This document shows positions 13,829 to 24,911 of a stretch of DNA of 38,230 nt, piece by piece. Made by a program: the position numbers and the translations under genes. The stretch is from Streptomyces fildesensis (GTDB taxonomy: Bacteria > Actinomycetota > Actinomycetes > Streptomycetales > Streptomycetaceae). The notes under the pieces are model-generated. The model made no database searches. It saw only the letters and a list, made by a program, of their open reading frames with translations, and was not told the DNA's origin. The stretch is from contig NZ_JAAIKO010000060.1 of NCBI RefSeq assembly GCF_016107395.1, positions 1-38,230 of the forward strand. Direction: 5' to 3'. Numbering within the stretch: position 1 is the first letter of the stretch; every line of letters begins with the position of its first letter.

Positions 13829-14779
13829 CTACGCGGTGAGGGCGAAGTACACGCGCAGCGTCGTGCCGGCCGCCGTCGTGTGCATCCGCAGCAGGTCGGC
13901 GAGGTGGTTGACGAGCAGCATCCCGCGGCCGCCGGGGGTGGCGCGCACGACCGGGATTCGGCCGACGAGCGGATCGGTGAGGTGTCCGCGGTCGCGCAGC
14001 TCGCAGACGAGGTGGCCGTCCTCGGTCCACAGCCGCAGAGTGCCGGAGCCGCCGCCGTGCAGGATGGTGTTGGTGGCCAGTTCGTTGACGGCCAGCTCCA
14101 CGTCCGGGATCCGGCCCAGGTCCAGGCCGGCGCCGACGGCGTACCGGGACGCGGCGAGCCGGGGCTCGGTCAGGGTCGCGTTGTCGAAGGCCAGCGTCAG
14201 CGCGCCGTCCGGGGCCTCGGGCAGCGGCAGGTTCCACTTCGCGACGATGTAGGTGGGGGCGTAGTCCGGGCTGCGGACGCTGCCCGCGTCGTCGATGAGG
14301 ACCGGGTGGGTGGCCGCGGCGTCGGCCAGGACGTCCGGGCTGAGCCCGTCGACGTCGTAGGGGCACAGGATCGTGACGTCGCGGTCGGCGAAGGCGAGGT
14401 TGATCAGTGCCTCGTGCTGGACGCAGGCCGGGTACTCGGTGGCTGAGCGCCCCTGCCAGATCGGCTCGCCGATGATCCGCACCCGGCGGCCGGGGTGGGC
14501 GTCGGCGAAGGCCCGCAGCACGCCGGGGATGATCCGGCCCGGATTCCGGCCGGCCCGTGTCATGTCGAGCAGGCTCACCTCGCCGGCGCGGTCGTCGAGC
14601 GCCTTCTCGAGCAGGGCCAGATTCGGGCCGGGAACGGCGACGGCGACCGGCTCGCCCCGGTCGAGTCCCTCGGTGATGAAGGGCACGGTTCCGGCAAGGT
14701 AGGCGTCGCTGCCGCGGTAGAGGAGCGCCGGATGCGCGAACTCGCCGCGGCGGGTCGTGTCCTGCGGTATCGCGCTCAT
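13829..14779 (-). CDS. MEDS-domain anti-sigma regulatory protein (RsbA-like)
   Basis: A 316-residue soluble protein. Residues ~12-170 match the MEDS sensory domain (HPALLYRGSDAYLAGTVPFITEGL, IIGEPIWQGRSATEYPACVQHEALIN). Residues ~190-316 are a HATPase fold of the RsbW type with an N-box (ELAVNELATNTILHGGG), a G1-like RDRG and a lid region (GGRGMLLVNHLAD). Such proteins act as kinase or binding partner in sigma-factor partner switching. The ATG at 14779 is chosen where the family match begins; a G-rich ribosome site (GGAGG) lies about ten bases upstream. It converges on the sigma factor gene and diverges from the hybrid kinase. Sensor ligand and true partner are unknown. Confidence 0.82.
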   Translation of the reverse strand: MSAIPQDTTRRGEFAHPALLYRGSDAYLAGTVPFITEGLDRGEPVAVAVPGPNLALLEKALDDRAGEVSLLDMTRAGRNPGRIIPGVLRAFADAHPGRRVRIIGEPIWQGRSATEYPACVQHEALINLAFADRDVTILCPYDVDGLSPDVLADAAATHPVLIDDAGSVRSPDYAPTYIVAKWNLPLPEAPDGALTLAFDNATLTEPRLAASRYAVGAGLDLGRIPDVELAVNELATNTILHGGGSGTLRLWTEDGHLVCELRDRGHLTDPLVGRIPVVRATPGGRGMLLVNHLADLLRMHTTAAGTTLRVYFALTA

Positions 14780-15077
14780 CTCCACTACCCCTCCATCGAC
14801 AGCGGCCCCGTCCGCGACCACACCGCGGCTTCCGCCCTCAAGGATGCATTGTGCTCGATGGGGAGTCTGCCCGCCCCGTACCAAAGGATCGCACCCCTGC
14901 GACCCCTGCCTCGCGCGGCGGCCGTGGAAGAAGTTCTGGCGTGTGGCGCGGGAAGGCGGGATGCTGGGCTAGCCTGCGAAGTGCAAGGCAACATTTGTCA
15001 TGTGGCAATGAAGATGGAAGAGCCTCGGGCACCCGCTCGACATGCGGTGACGACGTGATGGCGGGATGGGGACTGAC
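14780..15077. promoter_or_regulatory. Divergent intergenic region, MEDS gene and hybrid kinase
   Basis: About 300 bases that must hold both promoters. I found no confident hexamer pair, no sigma-B-like match and no long inverted repeat. Short open frames here, for example a 19-codon frame at 15002-15058, lack support. Confidence 0.35.
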
Positions 15078-18599
<3,522 letters not shown>

Positions 18600-18719
18600 C
18601 GCAGCCGGCACCCGCCACCCACGCCACCCACCTCACCCGCACCACCTGGGCCGTCGACACCGCATCCGGCGGCGGACGCCCGGCCGGAACCGCTCTCCCG
18701 ACCCGAAGGACCCGCGCCC

Positions 18720-21110
18720 GTGAACGACCCCACCCCCGAATCCGCGCCGGACACCGAGCGGCCGGTGCCCCCCGGACCGCTCGCGGGGACCGGCACGGGC
18801 GGGTCCGGTGTGGAACGGCTGGCGGCGGTCGTGGAACGGCTGCGCCGCAGGCTCGACGCGCAGGAGAGCGCGGCCGCCACGCAGGGGCTGCTCGACGTGG
18901 CGAAGGGCATCCTGGTCGAACGCGGCGTGGACGGACCCGCCGAGGCCGCCAGGCACCTGGAGGAACTCGCCGCCCGCGCCGGGCTGCCGACCGCCGAGCT
19001 GGCCGCCGACATCGTCAACGAAGCGGCGCACGACCCGTTGTCGCGGGCCGTCCCGGCACCGGACGACGGCGCCGACCGGGCGGCGCCTCCCGTTTCCGTC
19101 CGGCTGCGGATCGCGGAGGCCGGAGCGCTCAGCGGCACCGACGCGCAGACGGTCGCGCAGTCACTTCTCGTCCACGCGCTGGAGCCGCTGGGCGCCACCG
19201 CCGCCGCGGTGTGGCAGGCCGACCAGGACGGTTCGCTCACCCTCGCCGGCAGCGCGGGATTCCCCGCGGCGGAGGCCGTCCGCTGGCGCTACGTGCCGCC
19301 GCGCGTCGGGACGCTCGCCCAGCAGGCGCTGCTGTCGGGGCGGACGCTGTGGCACGGCGCCCCGCCGGCGTCGGCCGCGTCCATCGGCCTGTCCGGCAGC
19401 GGTGCCGGCGCCCGGGCGCTGATCCCCGCGCAGCGGGCCGGCCGCACGGTCGGCGTCCTGGAGGTGTGCTGGCCGGAGCCCGGCACACCGCTGCCGCGCG
19501 CCGTCCACCGCCAGCTCACCGCCCTTGCCGGACTGTGCGCCCACACGCTGGAGGGGACCGGCACCGCCGCACCCGGCGGCGAACCGGTCCGGGCCGACAG
19601 CGCCGCCCGGCTCGGCGGCCTCGCCGAAGGTCTCCTGGACCCGGCGCTGGTCCTCCAACCGCTGCTGGACGACCAGGGTCAGGTCTGCGACTTCCGGATC
19701 ACGTACACCAACGAGCACTTCACGGACTTCGCCGGCCGCCCGCGGGCCGACATCACCGGACGACCACTGCTGGAGGCCTACCCGCTCGCGGCCGCGGACG
19801 GCGGCCTGTACGAGCGGGCGCTGCGCGTCCACAGCACCGGCGAGCCGTTCCGCACCAAGCGGACGGTGCTGCCGGCCGCCGCCGAGAGCACGGCGCCGCA
19901 CCCGACCGCCGCGCTGGGCATCGGACGGTACGGTGACGCCCTGCTGGTGAGCTGGCGCACCCACAACGAGGCGACCCGGCTGGCGGCACTGGTCGAGCAC
20001 ACCCAGCGCCTCGGCCGGATCGGCGGTTTCGAGGAGACCCCGGCCACCGGCGAGGTCATCTGGAACAGCCAGCTGTTCGACATCTACGGGCTGCCGCCGG
20101 ACTCCGCGCCGATCCCGCTGGAACGGCTGCGCCACCACGCCCACCCCGACGACGCCGACATCATCGGAAGGTTTCTGCGGGAGGTGCTGCACCAGCGCGG
20201 TTCCGCGTCGACGGCCTTCCGGCTGCTGCGCCCCGACGGAGTCGTCCGGTACATCCGGGTGGTCGCGGAACCGGCGGCCGGCCCGGAAGGCGGCCCGATG
20301 ACCGTGCACGGCGCCTACCAGGACGTCTCCGCGCAGCACTGGACGGAGGTCGCCCTGGCGGCCACCCGCAACCAGCTCGCCGACTCCGAGCAGCGGGCCG
20401 GCGAACGCGATCTGCTCGCCCTGCAGCTCCAGCGCGCCATCATGCCGGCGGCCCCCGCGCCCATCGACGCGTCCGGGCTGCAGGTCGCCGTCCGTTACCG
20501 GCCCGCGGAGAAGGGCCACCTGGTCGGCGGTGACTGGTACGACGCCGTCGTGCTGCCCAGCAAGCAGGTGCTGCTGGTGGTCGGTGACATCGCGGGGCAC
20601 GGCATCGACGCCGCCACCGGCATGGTCGTGCTGCGCAACGCCCTGCGCGGTCTGGCCGCGACCGGTGCGGGACCCGGCCGGATGCTGGGCTGGCTCAACA
20701 CCGTCGCCCACCGGCTCACCGAACACGTCACCGCCACCGTGGTCTGCGGGCTCTACGACCCGTCGACCCGGGTCGTCCGCTGGGCCCGGGCCGGGCACCC
20801 GCCGCCGGTCCTGGTCCGCGGCGCGCGGTCCACGGTGCTGCCGCTGCCCGCCGGCATCCTGCTCGGCGCCGTCGCCGAGGCGAGCTACGCGGAGGAGACG
20901 GTCGTCCTGGAGCCGGGTGACACCCTGCTGCTCTACACCGACGGGTTGTTGGAACGCCGGGACCGTACCGTCAACCAGTCCCTGGAGCAGCTGCTGCGCG
21001 ATGCCGGGCCGCCCACCGGCGACCTGGAGGAGGACCTCGACCGGCTGCTCACCCACAGCAACTCCGACACCGACGACGACACCTGCATCATCGGATTCCG
21101 GCTGCGGTGA
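18720..21110 (+). CDS. ANTAR-GAF-PAS-PP2C (SpoIIE-type) protein phosphatase
   Basis: A 796-residue soluble regulator. The GTG at 18720 has GAAGGA nine bases upstream. Residues ~45-105 resemble an ANTAR helical module (LLDVAKGILVERGVDGPAEA ... TAELAADIVNEA), ~120-280 look like GAF, ~300-540 hold two PAS-like domains (ITYTNEHFTDFAGRPRADIT; ETPATGEVIWNSQLFDIYGL) and ~575-796 are a PP2C domain. All metal-binding landmarks of PP2C are present: GGDWYD, VVGDIAGHG, ARAGHPPP, LLYTDG and DDDT. It should dephosphorylate phospho-Ser/Thr on a partner, classically a STAS anti-anti-sigma protein. It follows the hybrid kinase by 120 bases. ANTAR normally binds RNA, which is unusual at the N-terminus of a phosphatase. 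Confidence 0.83.
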   Translation: MNDPTPESAPDTERPVPPGPLAGTGTGGSGVERLAAVVERLRRRLDAQESAAATQGLLDVAKGILVERGVDGPAEAARHLEELAARAGLPTAELAADIVNEAAHDPLSRAVPAPDDGADRAAPPVSVRLRIAEAGALSGTDAQTVAQSLLVHALEPLGATAAAVWQADQDGSLTLAGSAGFPAAEAVRWRYVPPRVGTLAQQALLSGRTLWHGAPPASAASIGLSGSGAGARALIPAQRAGRTVGVLEVCWPEPGTPLPRAVHRQLTALAGLCAHTLEGTGTAAPGGEPVRADSAARLGGLAEGLLDPALVLQPLLDDQGQVCDFRITYTNEHFTDFAGRPRADITGRPLLEAYPLAAADGGLYERALRVHSTGEPFRTKRTVLPAAAESTAPHPTAALGIGRYGDALLVSWRTHNEATRLAALVEHTQRLGRIGGFEETPATGEVIWNSQLFDIYGLPPDSAPIPLERLRHHAHPDDADIIGRFLREVLHQRGSASTAFRLLRPDGVVRYIRVVAEPAAGPEGGPMTVHGAYQDVSAQHWTEVALAATRNQLADSEQRAGERDLLALQLQRAIMPAAPAPIDASGLQVAVRYRPAEKGHLVGGDWYDAVVLPSKQVLLVVGDIAGHGIDAATGMVVLRNALRGLAATGAGPGRMLGWLNTVAHRLTEHVTATVVCGLYDPSTRVVRWARAGHPPPVLVRGARSTVLPLPAGILLGAVAEASYAEETVVLEPGDTLLLYTDGLLERRDRTVNQSLEQLLRDAGPPTGDLEEDLDRLLTHSNSDTDDDTCIIGFRLR

Positions 21111-21134
21111 ACGTCACTGCGGTGAACAGCCCAC

Positions 21135-21150
21135 GCGCCGTGGACGGCGC
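21135..21150. terminator. Weak hairpin between convergent PP2C and MarR genes
   Basis: GCGCCG and CGGCGC around a TGGA loop lie in the 40 bases between the convergent stop codons. Short, but well placed. Confidence 0.35.
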
Positions 21151-21642
21151 TTACGCGATGTGCGCGGCGACCGTGTGCGCCGGGAGCGGGGACGCCTCGG
21201 AAGCGGCGGCGTCCCGGAACGCGCGCAACCCGCTCAGCAGGTCCGTCCGCGCGGCCGGCTCCATCGTGGCCAGCACCTGCGACAGCTGCTCGCGGCGGCG
21301 GGCCCGCAACTCGTCGAGGAACTTCACGCCGCGTCCGCTGAGCCGCAGCCGGACCTCGCGCCGGCTCGCCGGATTGGGATCGCGCTCCAGGTATCCGACG
21401 GCCTGCAGCCGGTCGCAGAGTCTGCTGACGGACGGCGGGGCCGAGCCCAGCGCCTCGGACAGGGTGCGGAGATTGATGCCCTCGTTGTCCGCGAGTATGA
21501 ACAGCACACGCAGCTGCGAGGCGGACACCGGAGCCGCGGAATCGTCACGTCCACGGCCCCACAACACCTCGAGAAGCTCAGTGATCTCCGAGGCGGCGCC
21601 TGCCGCCTCCTCGAGGTGGGTTGCGGATCGGGAGGAGTGCAT
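21151..21642 (-). CDS. MarR-family transcriptional regulator
   Basis: A 163-residue winged-helix repressor of the MarR type. The recognition segment is INLRTLSEALGSAPPSVSRLCDRLQAVGYLERDPNPASRRE, with the wing RREVRLRLSGRG. The ATG at 21642 is preferred, with GAAGG eight bases upstream; an in-frame TTG lies at 21672. It diverges from the second PP2C gene with 95 bases between starts, so it probably controls that gene and itself, but I see no clean palindromic operator in the gap. Its ligand is unknown. Confidence 0.85.
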   Translation of the reverse strand: MHSSRSATHLEEAAGAASEITELLEVLWGRGRDDSAAPVSASQLRVLFILADNEGINLRTLSEALGSAPPSVSRLCDRLQAVGYLERDPNPASRREVRLRLSGRGVKFLDELRARRREQLSQVLATMEPAARTDLLSGLRAFRDAAASEASPLPAHTVAAHIA

Positions 21643-21737
21643 AGCCTTCACCTTCGCACTGTCCGACCCCAACTGTCAGCTTTCCGGCTCCCGCCGGTGA
21701 GTACCGCCCCAACGACCGAAGGCGTGGCCGGCCACCA

Positions 21738-22898
21738 GTGAACGCACTCCAGGACTCCGAGCGCGCCCTGCGCGACGCGACACCTCCCGCCCTGCTCGAC
21801 GCCCTGCGGCCGGTCCTGGCCCGCTGCCACGACGCCCTGGACGCGGAGCTGTTGATGGCCGACTACGGCCTGGGCCACCTGCAGGCGATGACGGTCCCGC
21901 CGCACGGCGTACCGCCGCTGCCGGTGGACGGATCGGGCGCGGGCCGGGCCTTCGGCTCGCAGGAACCGTACGCCGAGCGGCGGGACGGCCGCAGTGTCCT
22001 GCACCTGCCGGTCACCGCGCGCGGTGACCGGCTCGGCGTGCTGAGTGTCATGTTCGCGCAGCCGCCGGACCCGGCCGCCACCGCGGAACTGCTGGAGATC
22101 GCCGGGCTGCTCGCCCGCGAGGTGGTGGTCGCCGAGCGCGACACCGACCTCTACGTCCAGGCGCGCCGGCTGGACCGGCTCACCCTCGCCGCCGAGATGC
22201 AGTGGCAGCTGCTGCCCGCCCGCTCCTGCACCCGTCCCGAGTTCGCCCTCGGAGCGCAGCTGGAGCCGGCGTACGACACCTTCGGGGACAACTTCGACTG
22301 GTCCGCCTCGCCCGACGCGCTCACCCTGTCGATCACCAACGGGATGGGCGACGGCATCAACGCCGCGCTGCTCACCAGCCTGGGTGTGGGCGCGCTGCGC
22401 AACGCCCGGCGCGCCGGACTCCCGCTGGCCGACCAGGCCGCGCTCGCCGACCAGGCGGTGTACGGCCAGCACCGCGGCACCTGGCACCTGGCGTGCCTGC
22501 TGCTGCGGTTCGAGCTGGCCACCGGTCTGGTGGAGATCATCGACGCGGGATCACCGAGGGCGTTCGTGCTGCGGGACGGAACGGTACGGCCCCTGACGTT
22601 CGACGCCCAGCTCCCGCTGGGCATGTTCGACGGCACCCACTACGAACCCGAGTCGATCCAGGCGCTGCCCGGCGACCGGCTGCTGTTCGTCAGCGACGGG
22701 GTGCACGCCGTCACCAATGCCGGCGGTGAGGCGTACGGCGACCGGGCACTGGCCCGCGCGCTGCTGGCCACACGGCTCCTGCCCGCGGCCGATGTGCCGC
22801 GGGCCGTACTGAGGGAACTCACCACACACCGCGGCTCGTCCCAGGGCGACGACGACGCATTGGTCGTCTGCCTGGACTGGTTCGGCGCGCCCGCCTGA
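21738..22898 (+). CDS. PP2C (SpoIIE-type) family protein with altered active site
   Basis: A 386-residue protein starting at GTG 21738, without a strong ribosome site. Residues ~20-140 form a GAF-like sensor (LLDALRPVLARCHDALDAEL ... RLGVLSVMFAQPP); residues ~150-386 are a PP2C domain. The landmarks are partly changed from the canonical set: GGDWYD reads FGDNFD (both Asp kept), GDIAGHG reads TNGMGDG (a metal Asp becomes Asn) and AGHPPP reads AGSPRA, while SDG and the final DDD are kept. This variant is widespread in streptomycetes as far as I recall, so it may be active with altered metal use, or a binding pseudophosphatase. The MarR gene diverges from it. A palindrome overlaps its stop codon. 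Confidence 0.8.
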   Translation: MNALQDSERALRDATPPALLDALRPVLARCHDALDAELLMADYGLGHLQAMTVPPHGVPPLPVDGSGAGRAFGSQEPYAERRDGRSVLHLPVTARGDRLGVLSVMFAQPPDPAATAELLEIAGLLAREVVVAERDTDLYVQARRLDRLTLAAEMQWQLLPARSCTRPEFALGAQLEPAYDTFGDNFDWSASPDALTLSITNGMGDGINAALLTSLGVGALRNARRAGLPLADQAALADQAVYGQHRGTWHLACLLLRFELATGLVEIIDAGSPRAFVLRDGTVRPLTFDAQLPLGMFDGTHYEPESIQALPGDRLLFVSDGVHAVTNAGGEAYGDRALARALLATRLLPAADVPRAVLRELTTHRGSSQGDDDALVVCLDWFGAPA

Positions 22899-22915
22899 CG
22901 GCCCGGGCCGTCAGG
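22894..22915 (+). terminator. 22-bp palindrome over the PP2C stop codon
   Basis: CCTGACGGCCC (22894-22904) is followed directly by its exact complement to 22915; the TGA stop is inside the left arm. A hairpin with a tight CCGG loop would serve as terminator for the PP2C gene and possibly for the convergent reductase ending at 22996. Confidence 0.65.
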
Positions 22916-22995
22916 GCCGCGCCCGCGCCGGAACCCGCTCCGAACGCCTCCTCGGGCGGTCAGGCACGCGCGGCCAGGGCCGCCCGCTGAGCGGG

Positions 22996-24447
22996 CTACT
23001 GCCGGTAGGCCTCCAGCAGGCGCAGCCAGACCTCGCTGATCGTCGGGTAGGCGGGGACGGCGTGCCAGAGGCGGTCCATGGGGATCTCGCCCGCGACGGC
23101 CATGGTGGCGGACTGCAGCAGTTCGCTGACGCCGGGGCCGGTGAAGGTGGCGCCGATGAGGTGGCCGCGGTCCAGGTCGATGACGATGCGGGCCTGGCCG
23201 CGGTAGCCGTCCGCGTAGAGGGACGCGCCGGCGACCTGGCCGAGGTCGTGGTCGATGACGCGGATCCGGCGCCCGGCGCGTTCGGCCTCCTGGGAGGTCA
23301 GGCCGACGGAGGCGATCTCGGGTTCGGTGAACACCACTTGCGGCACCGCCGCGACATCGGCGGTCGCCGTGTGCGGGCCCCACGGTGAGGTGTCCAGCGG
23401 CCGGCCGGCCGCCAGGTCGCCGATGGCGGCGCCCGCGATCCGCGCCTGGTACTTGCCCTGGTGGGTCAGCAGCGCGCGGTGGTTGACGTCGCCGACCGCG
23501 TACAGCCAGCCGCCGTCGACGGCGGTGACCCGGCAGGAGTCGTCGACTTCCAGCCATGATCCATCGGTGAGCCCGACGGTCTCCAGGCCGAGTCCGTCCG
23601 TCCGCGGGGCGCGGCCGGTGGCGAAGAGGACCTCGTCCGCCTCGATCTCCTCCCCGCCCTCCAGGATCACCGTCACCGGTGCGGACGGCGACTCCCGGCG
23701 GACGGCCGCCACGTCGACTCCGGTGCGGACGACGGCTCCCGCCTCGGTGAGTGATGTCGCGACGGACTCGCCTGCGAACGGTTCCATCCTGGGCAGCAGT
23801 TGGGCGCCGCGCACCAGCAGGGTGACCTCGGAGCCCAGCGCCCGCCAGGCCGTTGCCATCTCGACGCCGACCACGCCGCCGCCCACCACGACCAGCCGGC
23901 CGGGCACGGCCGGCGAGGACGTGGCCTCCCGGCTCGTCCACGGGTGTGCCGCGTCGAGGCCGGGCAGCTCCGGCAGGACGGCGCGGCTGCCGGTGCAGAC
24001 CGCGACCGCGTGCCGGGCGGTCAGCGTCCGCTCCGTTCCGTCGGGTGCGCGGACGACGACCTGGCGCGGCCCGTCGAGCCGCCCTTCGCCGCGTACCAGG
24101 TCGACATCGACGGATTTCAGCCAGGCGGCCTGTCCGTCGTCCTTCCAGTGTGAGGCGAAACTGTCGCGCCGGGCCAGCACCGCGGCGGCGTCGAGACCGC
24201 CGCTCACCGCTTCGCGGGAACCGGCGACGCCGCGGGCGCCCGCCAGCGCGGCCACCGGGCGCAGCAGCGCCTTGCTGGGCATGCAGGCCCAGTAGGAGCA
24301 TTCGCCGCCGATGAGTTCGCTCTCCACGACGACGGTGGTGAGGCCCGCGGCGCGGGTGCGGTCCGCGAGGTTCTCGCCCACCGGGCCCGCGCCGATCACG
24401 ATGACGTCGTACCTCGTGGTCCCGGATGACTGAGGGGAAGGGCTCAT
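22996..24447 (-). CDS. FAD-dependent pyridine nucleotide-disulfide oxidoreductase
   Basis: A 483-residue class I flavoprotein reductase. The FAD motif GAGPVG is at 19-24, the redox-active disulfide is Cys50/Cys55 in GGECSYWACMPSK, a second Rossmann motif (VVVGGGVVGVE) binds NAD(P)H, and FATGRAPRTDGLGLE and the dimerisation domain follow. Where lipoamide dehydrogenase and glutathione reductase have the catalytic His of HPTxSE, this protein has Tyr (AYPTISE), as in mercuric reductase; it lacks the C-terminal cysteine pair of MerA and has no NmerA domain. Substrate therefore unknown; disulfide, quinone or metal reduction are all possible. The start is ATG 24447 with a weak ribosome site. It diverges from the second chitinase across 464 bases. 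Confidence 0.85.
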   Translation of the reverse strand: MSPSPQSSGTTRYDVIVIGAGPVGENLADRTRAAGLTTVVVESELIGGECSYWACMPSKALLRPVAALAGARGVAGSREAVSGGLDAAAVLARRDSFASHWKDDGQAAWLKSVDVDLVRGEGRLDGPRQVVVRAPDGTERTLTARHAVAVCTGSRAVLPELPGLDAAHPWTSREATSSPAVPGRLVVVGGGVVGVEMATAWRALGSEVTLLVRGAQLLPRMEPFAGESVATSLTEAGAVVRTGVDVAAVRRESPSAPVTVILEGGEEIEADEVLFATGRAPRTDGLGLETVGLTDGSWLEVDDSCRVTAVDGGWLYAVGDVNHRALLTHQGKYQARIAGAAIGDLAAGRPLDTSPWGPHTATADVAAVPQVVFTEPEIASVGLTSQEAERAGRRIRVIDHDLGQVAGASLYADGYRGQARIVIDLDRGHLIGATFTGPGVSELLQSATMAVAGEIPMDRLWHAVPAYPTISEVWLRLLEAYRQ

Positions 24448-24574
24448 GAGAGGGCCTGTCTGCAGGGGGTGGGCGTCCAGAAGTCATCTTCACCCAACGG
24501 CCCGGGTACGGCCACCACCTGTCGCGCGGGCGCGGCGGCAGCGGAAAGGCCGTGGTGGGGAGAGTTCCATTTGA

Positions 24575-24593
24575 TTGGTCCAGACCCTTGACG
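24575..24593 (+). promoter_or_regulatory. Second chitinase promoter with dre-like 12-mer
   Basis: TTGGTCCAGACC (24575-24586) is the 12-bp motif known from Streptomyces chitinase promoters and close to the DasR dre core. It abuts TTGACG (24588-24593), a good -35. A -10 would fall near 24611-24616, where TTCAAT is only a moderate match, giving a start near 24623 and a leader of almost 290 nt. Confidence 0.6.
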
Positions 24594-24609
24594 CGACCAT
24601 GATCACGCG

Positions 24610-24640
24610 AGTTCAATCACCACTTGAACTAAGTGGTGAT
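24610..24640. promoter_or_regulatory. Two overlapping inverted repeats at the chitinase start region
   Basis: AGTTCAA/TTGAACT (24610-24616 and 24624-24630, 7-nt spacer) overlaps ATCACCACTT/AAGTGGTGAT (24616-24625 and 24631-24640, 5-nt loop). Both dyads are perfect but cannot form together. The AT content is far above the surroundings. An operator pair or a switching 5' hairpin are both possible. Confidence 0.7.
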
Positions 24641-24741
24641 AAAAGAAGCCGCGCTTCCGCAACTTCCTTACGCGGCCTTCTCCGGCGGCCGCCGCCGACC
24701 CCCCCCACCAGATCACCGGCGGCTCGTCCCACCACAGCTGA

Positions 24742-24766
24742 TGCACGGCCGCGCACCGGCCGTGCA
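24742..24766 (+). promoter_or_regulatory. Hairpin in the long chitinase leader
   Basis: TGCACGGCC (24742-24750) and GGCCGTGCA (24758-24766) form a perfect 9-bp stem with a 7-nt loop, in the gene-free region between the reductase and the second chitinase. It could fold in the leader mRNA or act as an attenuator. The remainder of 24448-24911 shows no gene. Confidence 0.45.
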
Positions 24767-24911
24767 CCGGTCGCACCACCGGCCACGACACGCCCGGAGC
24801 CGCACCACACCGGGGCGTGCCGCGGCCTGCGCACCACCGGTCAGGACTCCGCCACCCCTGGGGCGGCGGGCACCCCCACGCGCTTCCCGGCGCACGTTCC
24901 GAAGGACAGCC

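Noticed and set aside
15002..15058. A 19-codon leader peptide before the hybrid kinase
   Set aside because: No ribosome site, no regulatory-peptide features and no paired hairpins that would suggest attenuation.
19161..21056. A 631-codon minus-strand frame opposite the ANTAR-PP2C gene
   Set aside because: Shadow of the real gene, no recognisable domain or ribosome site.
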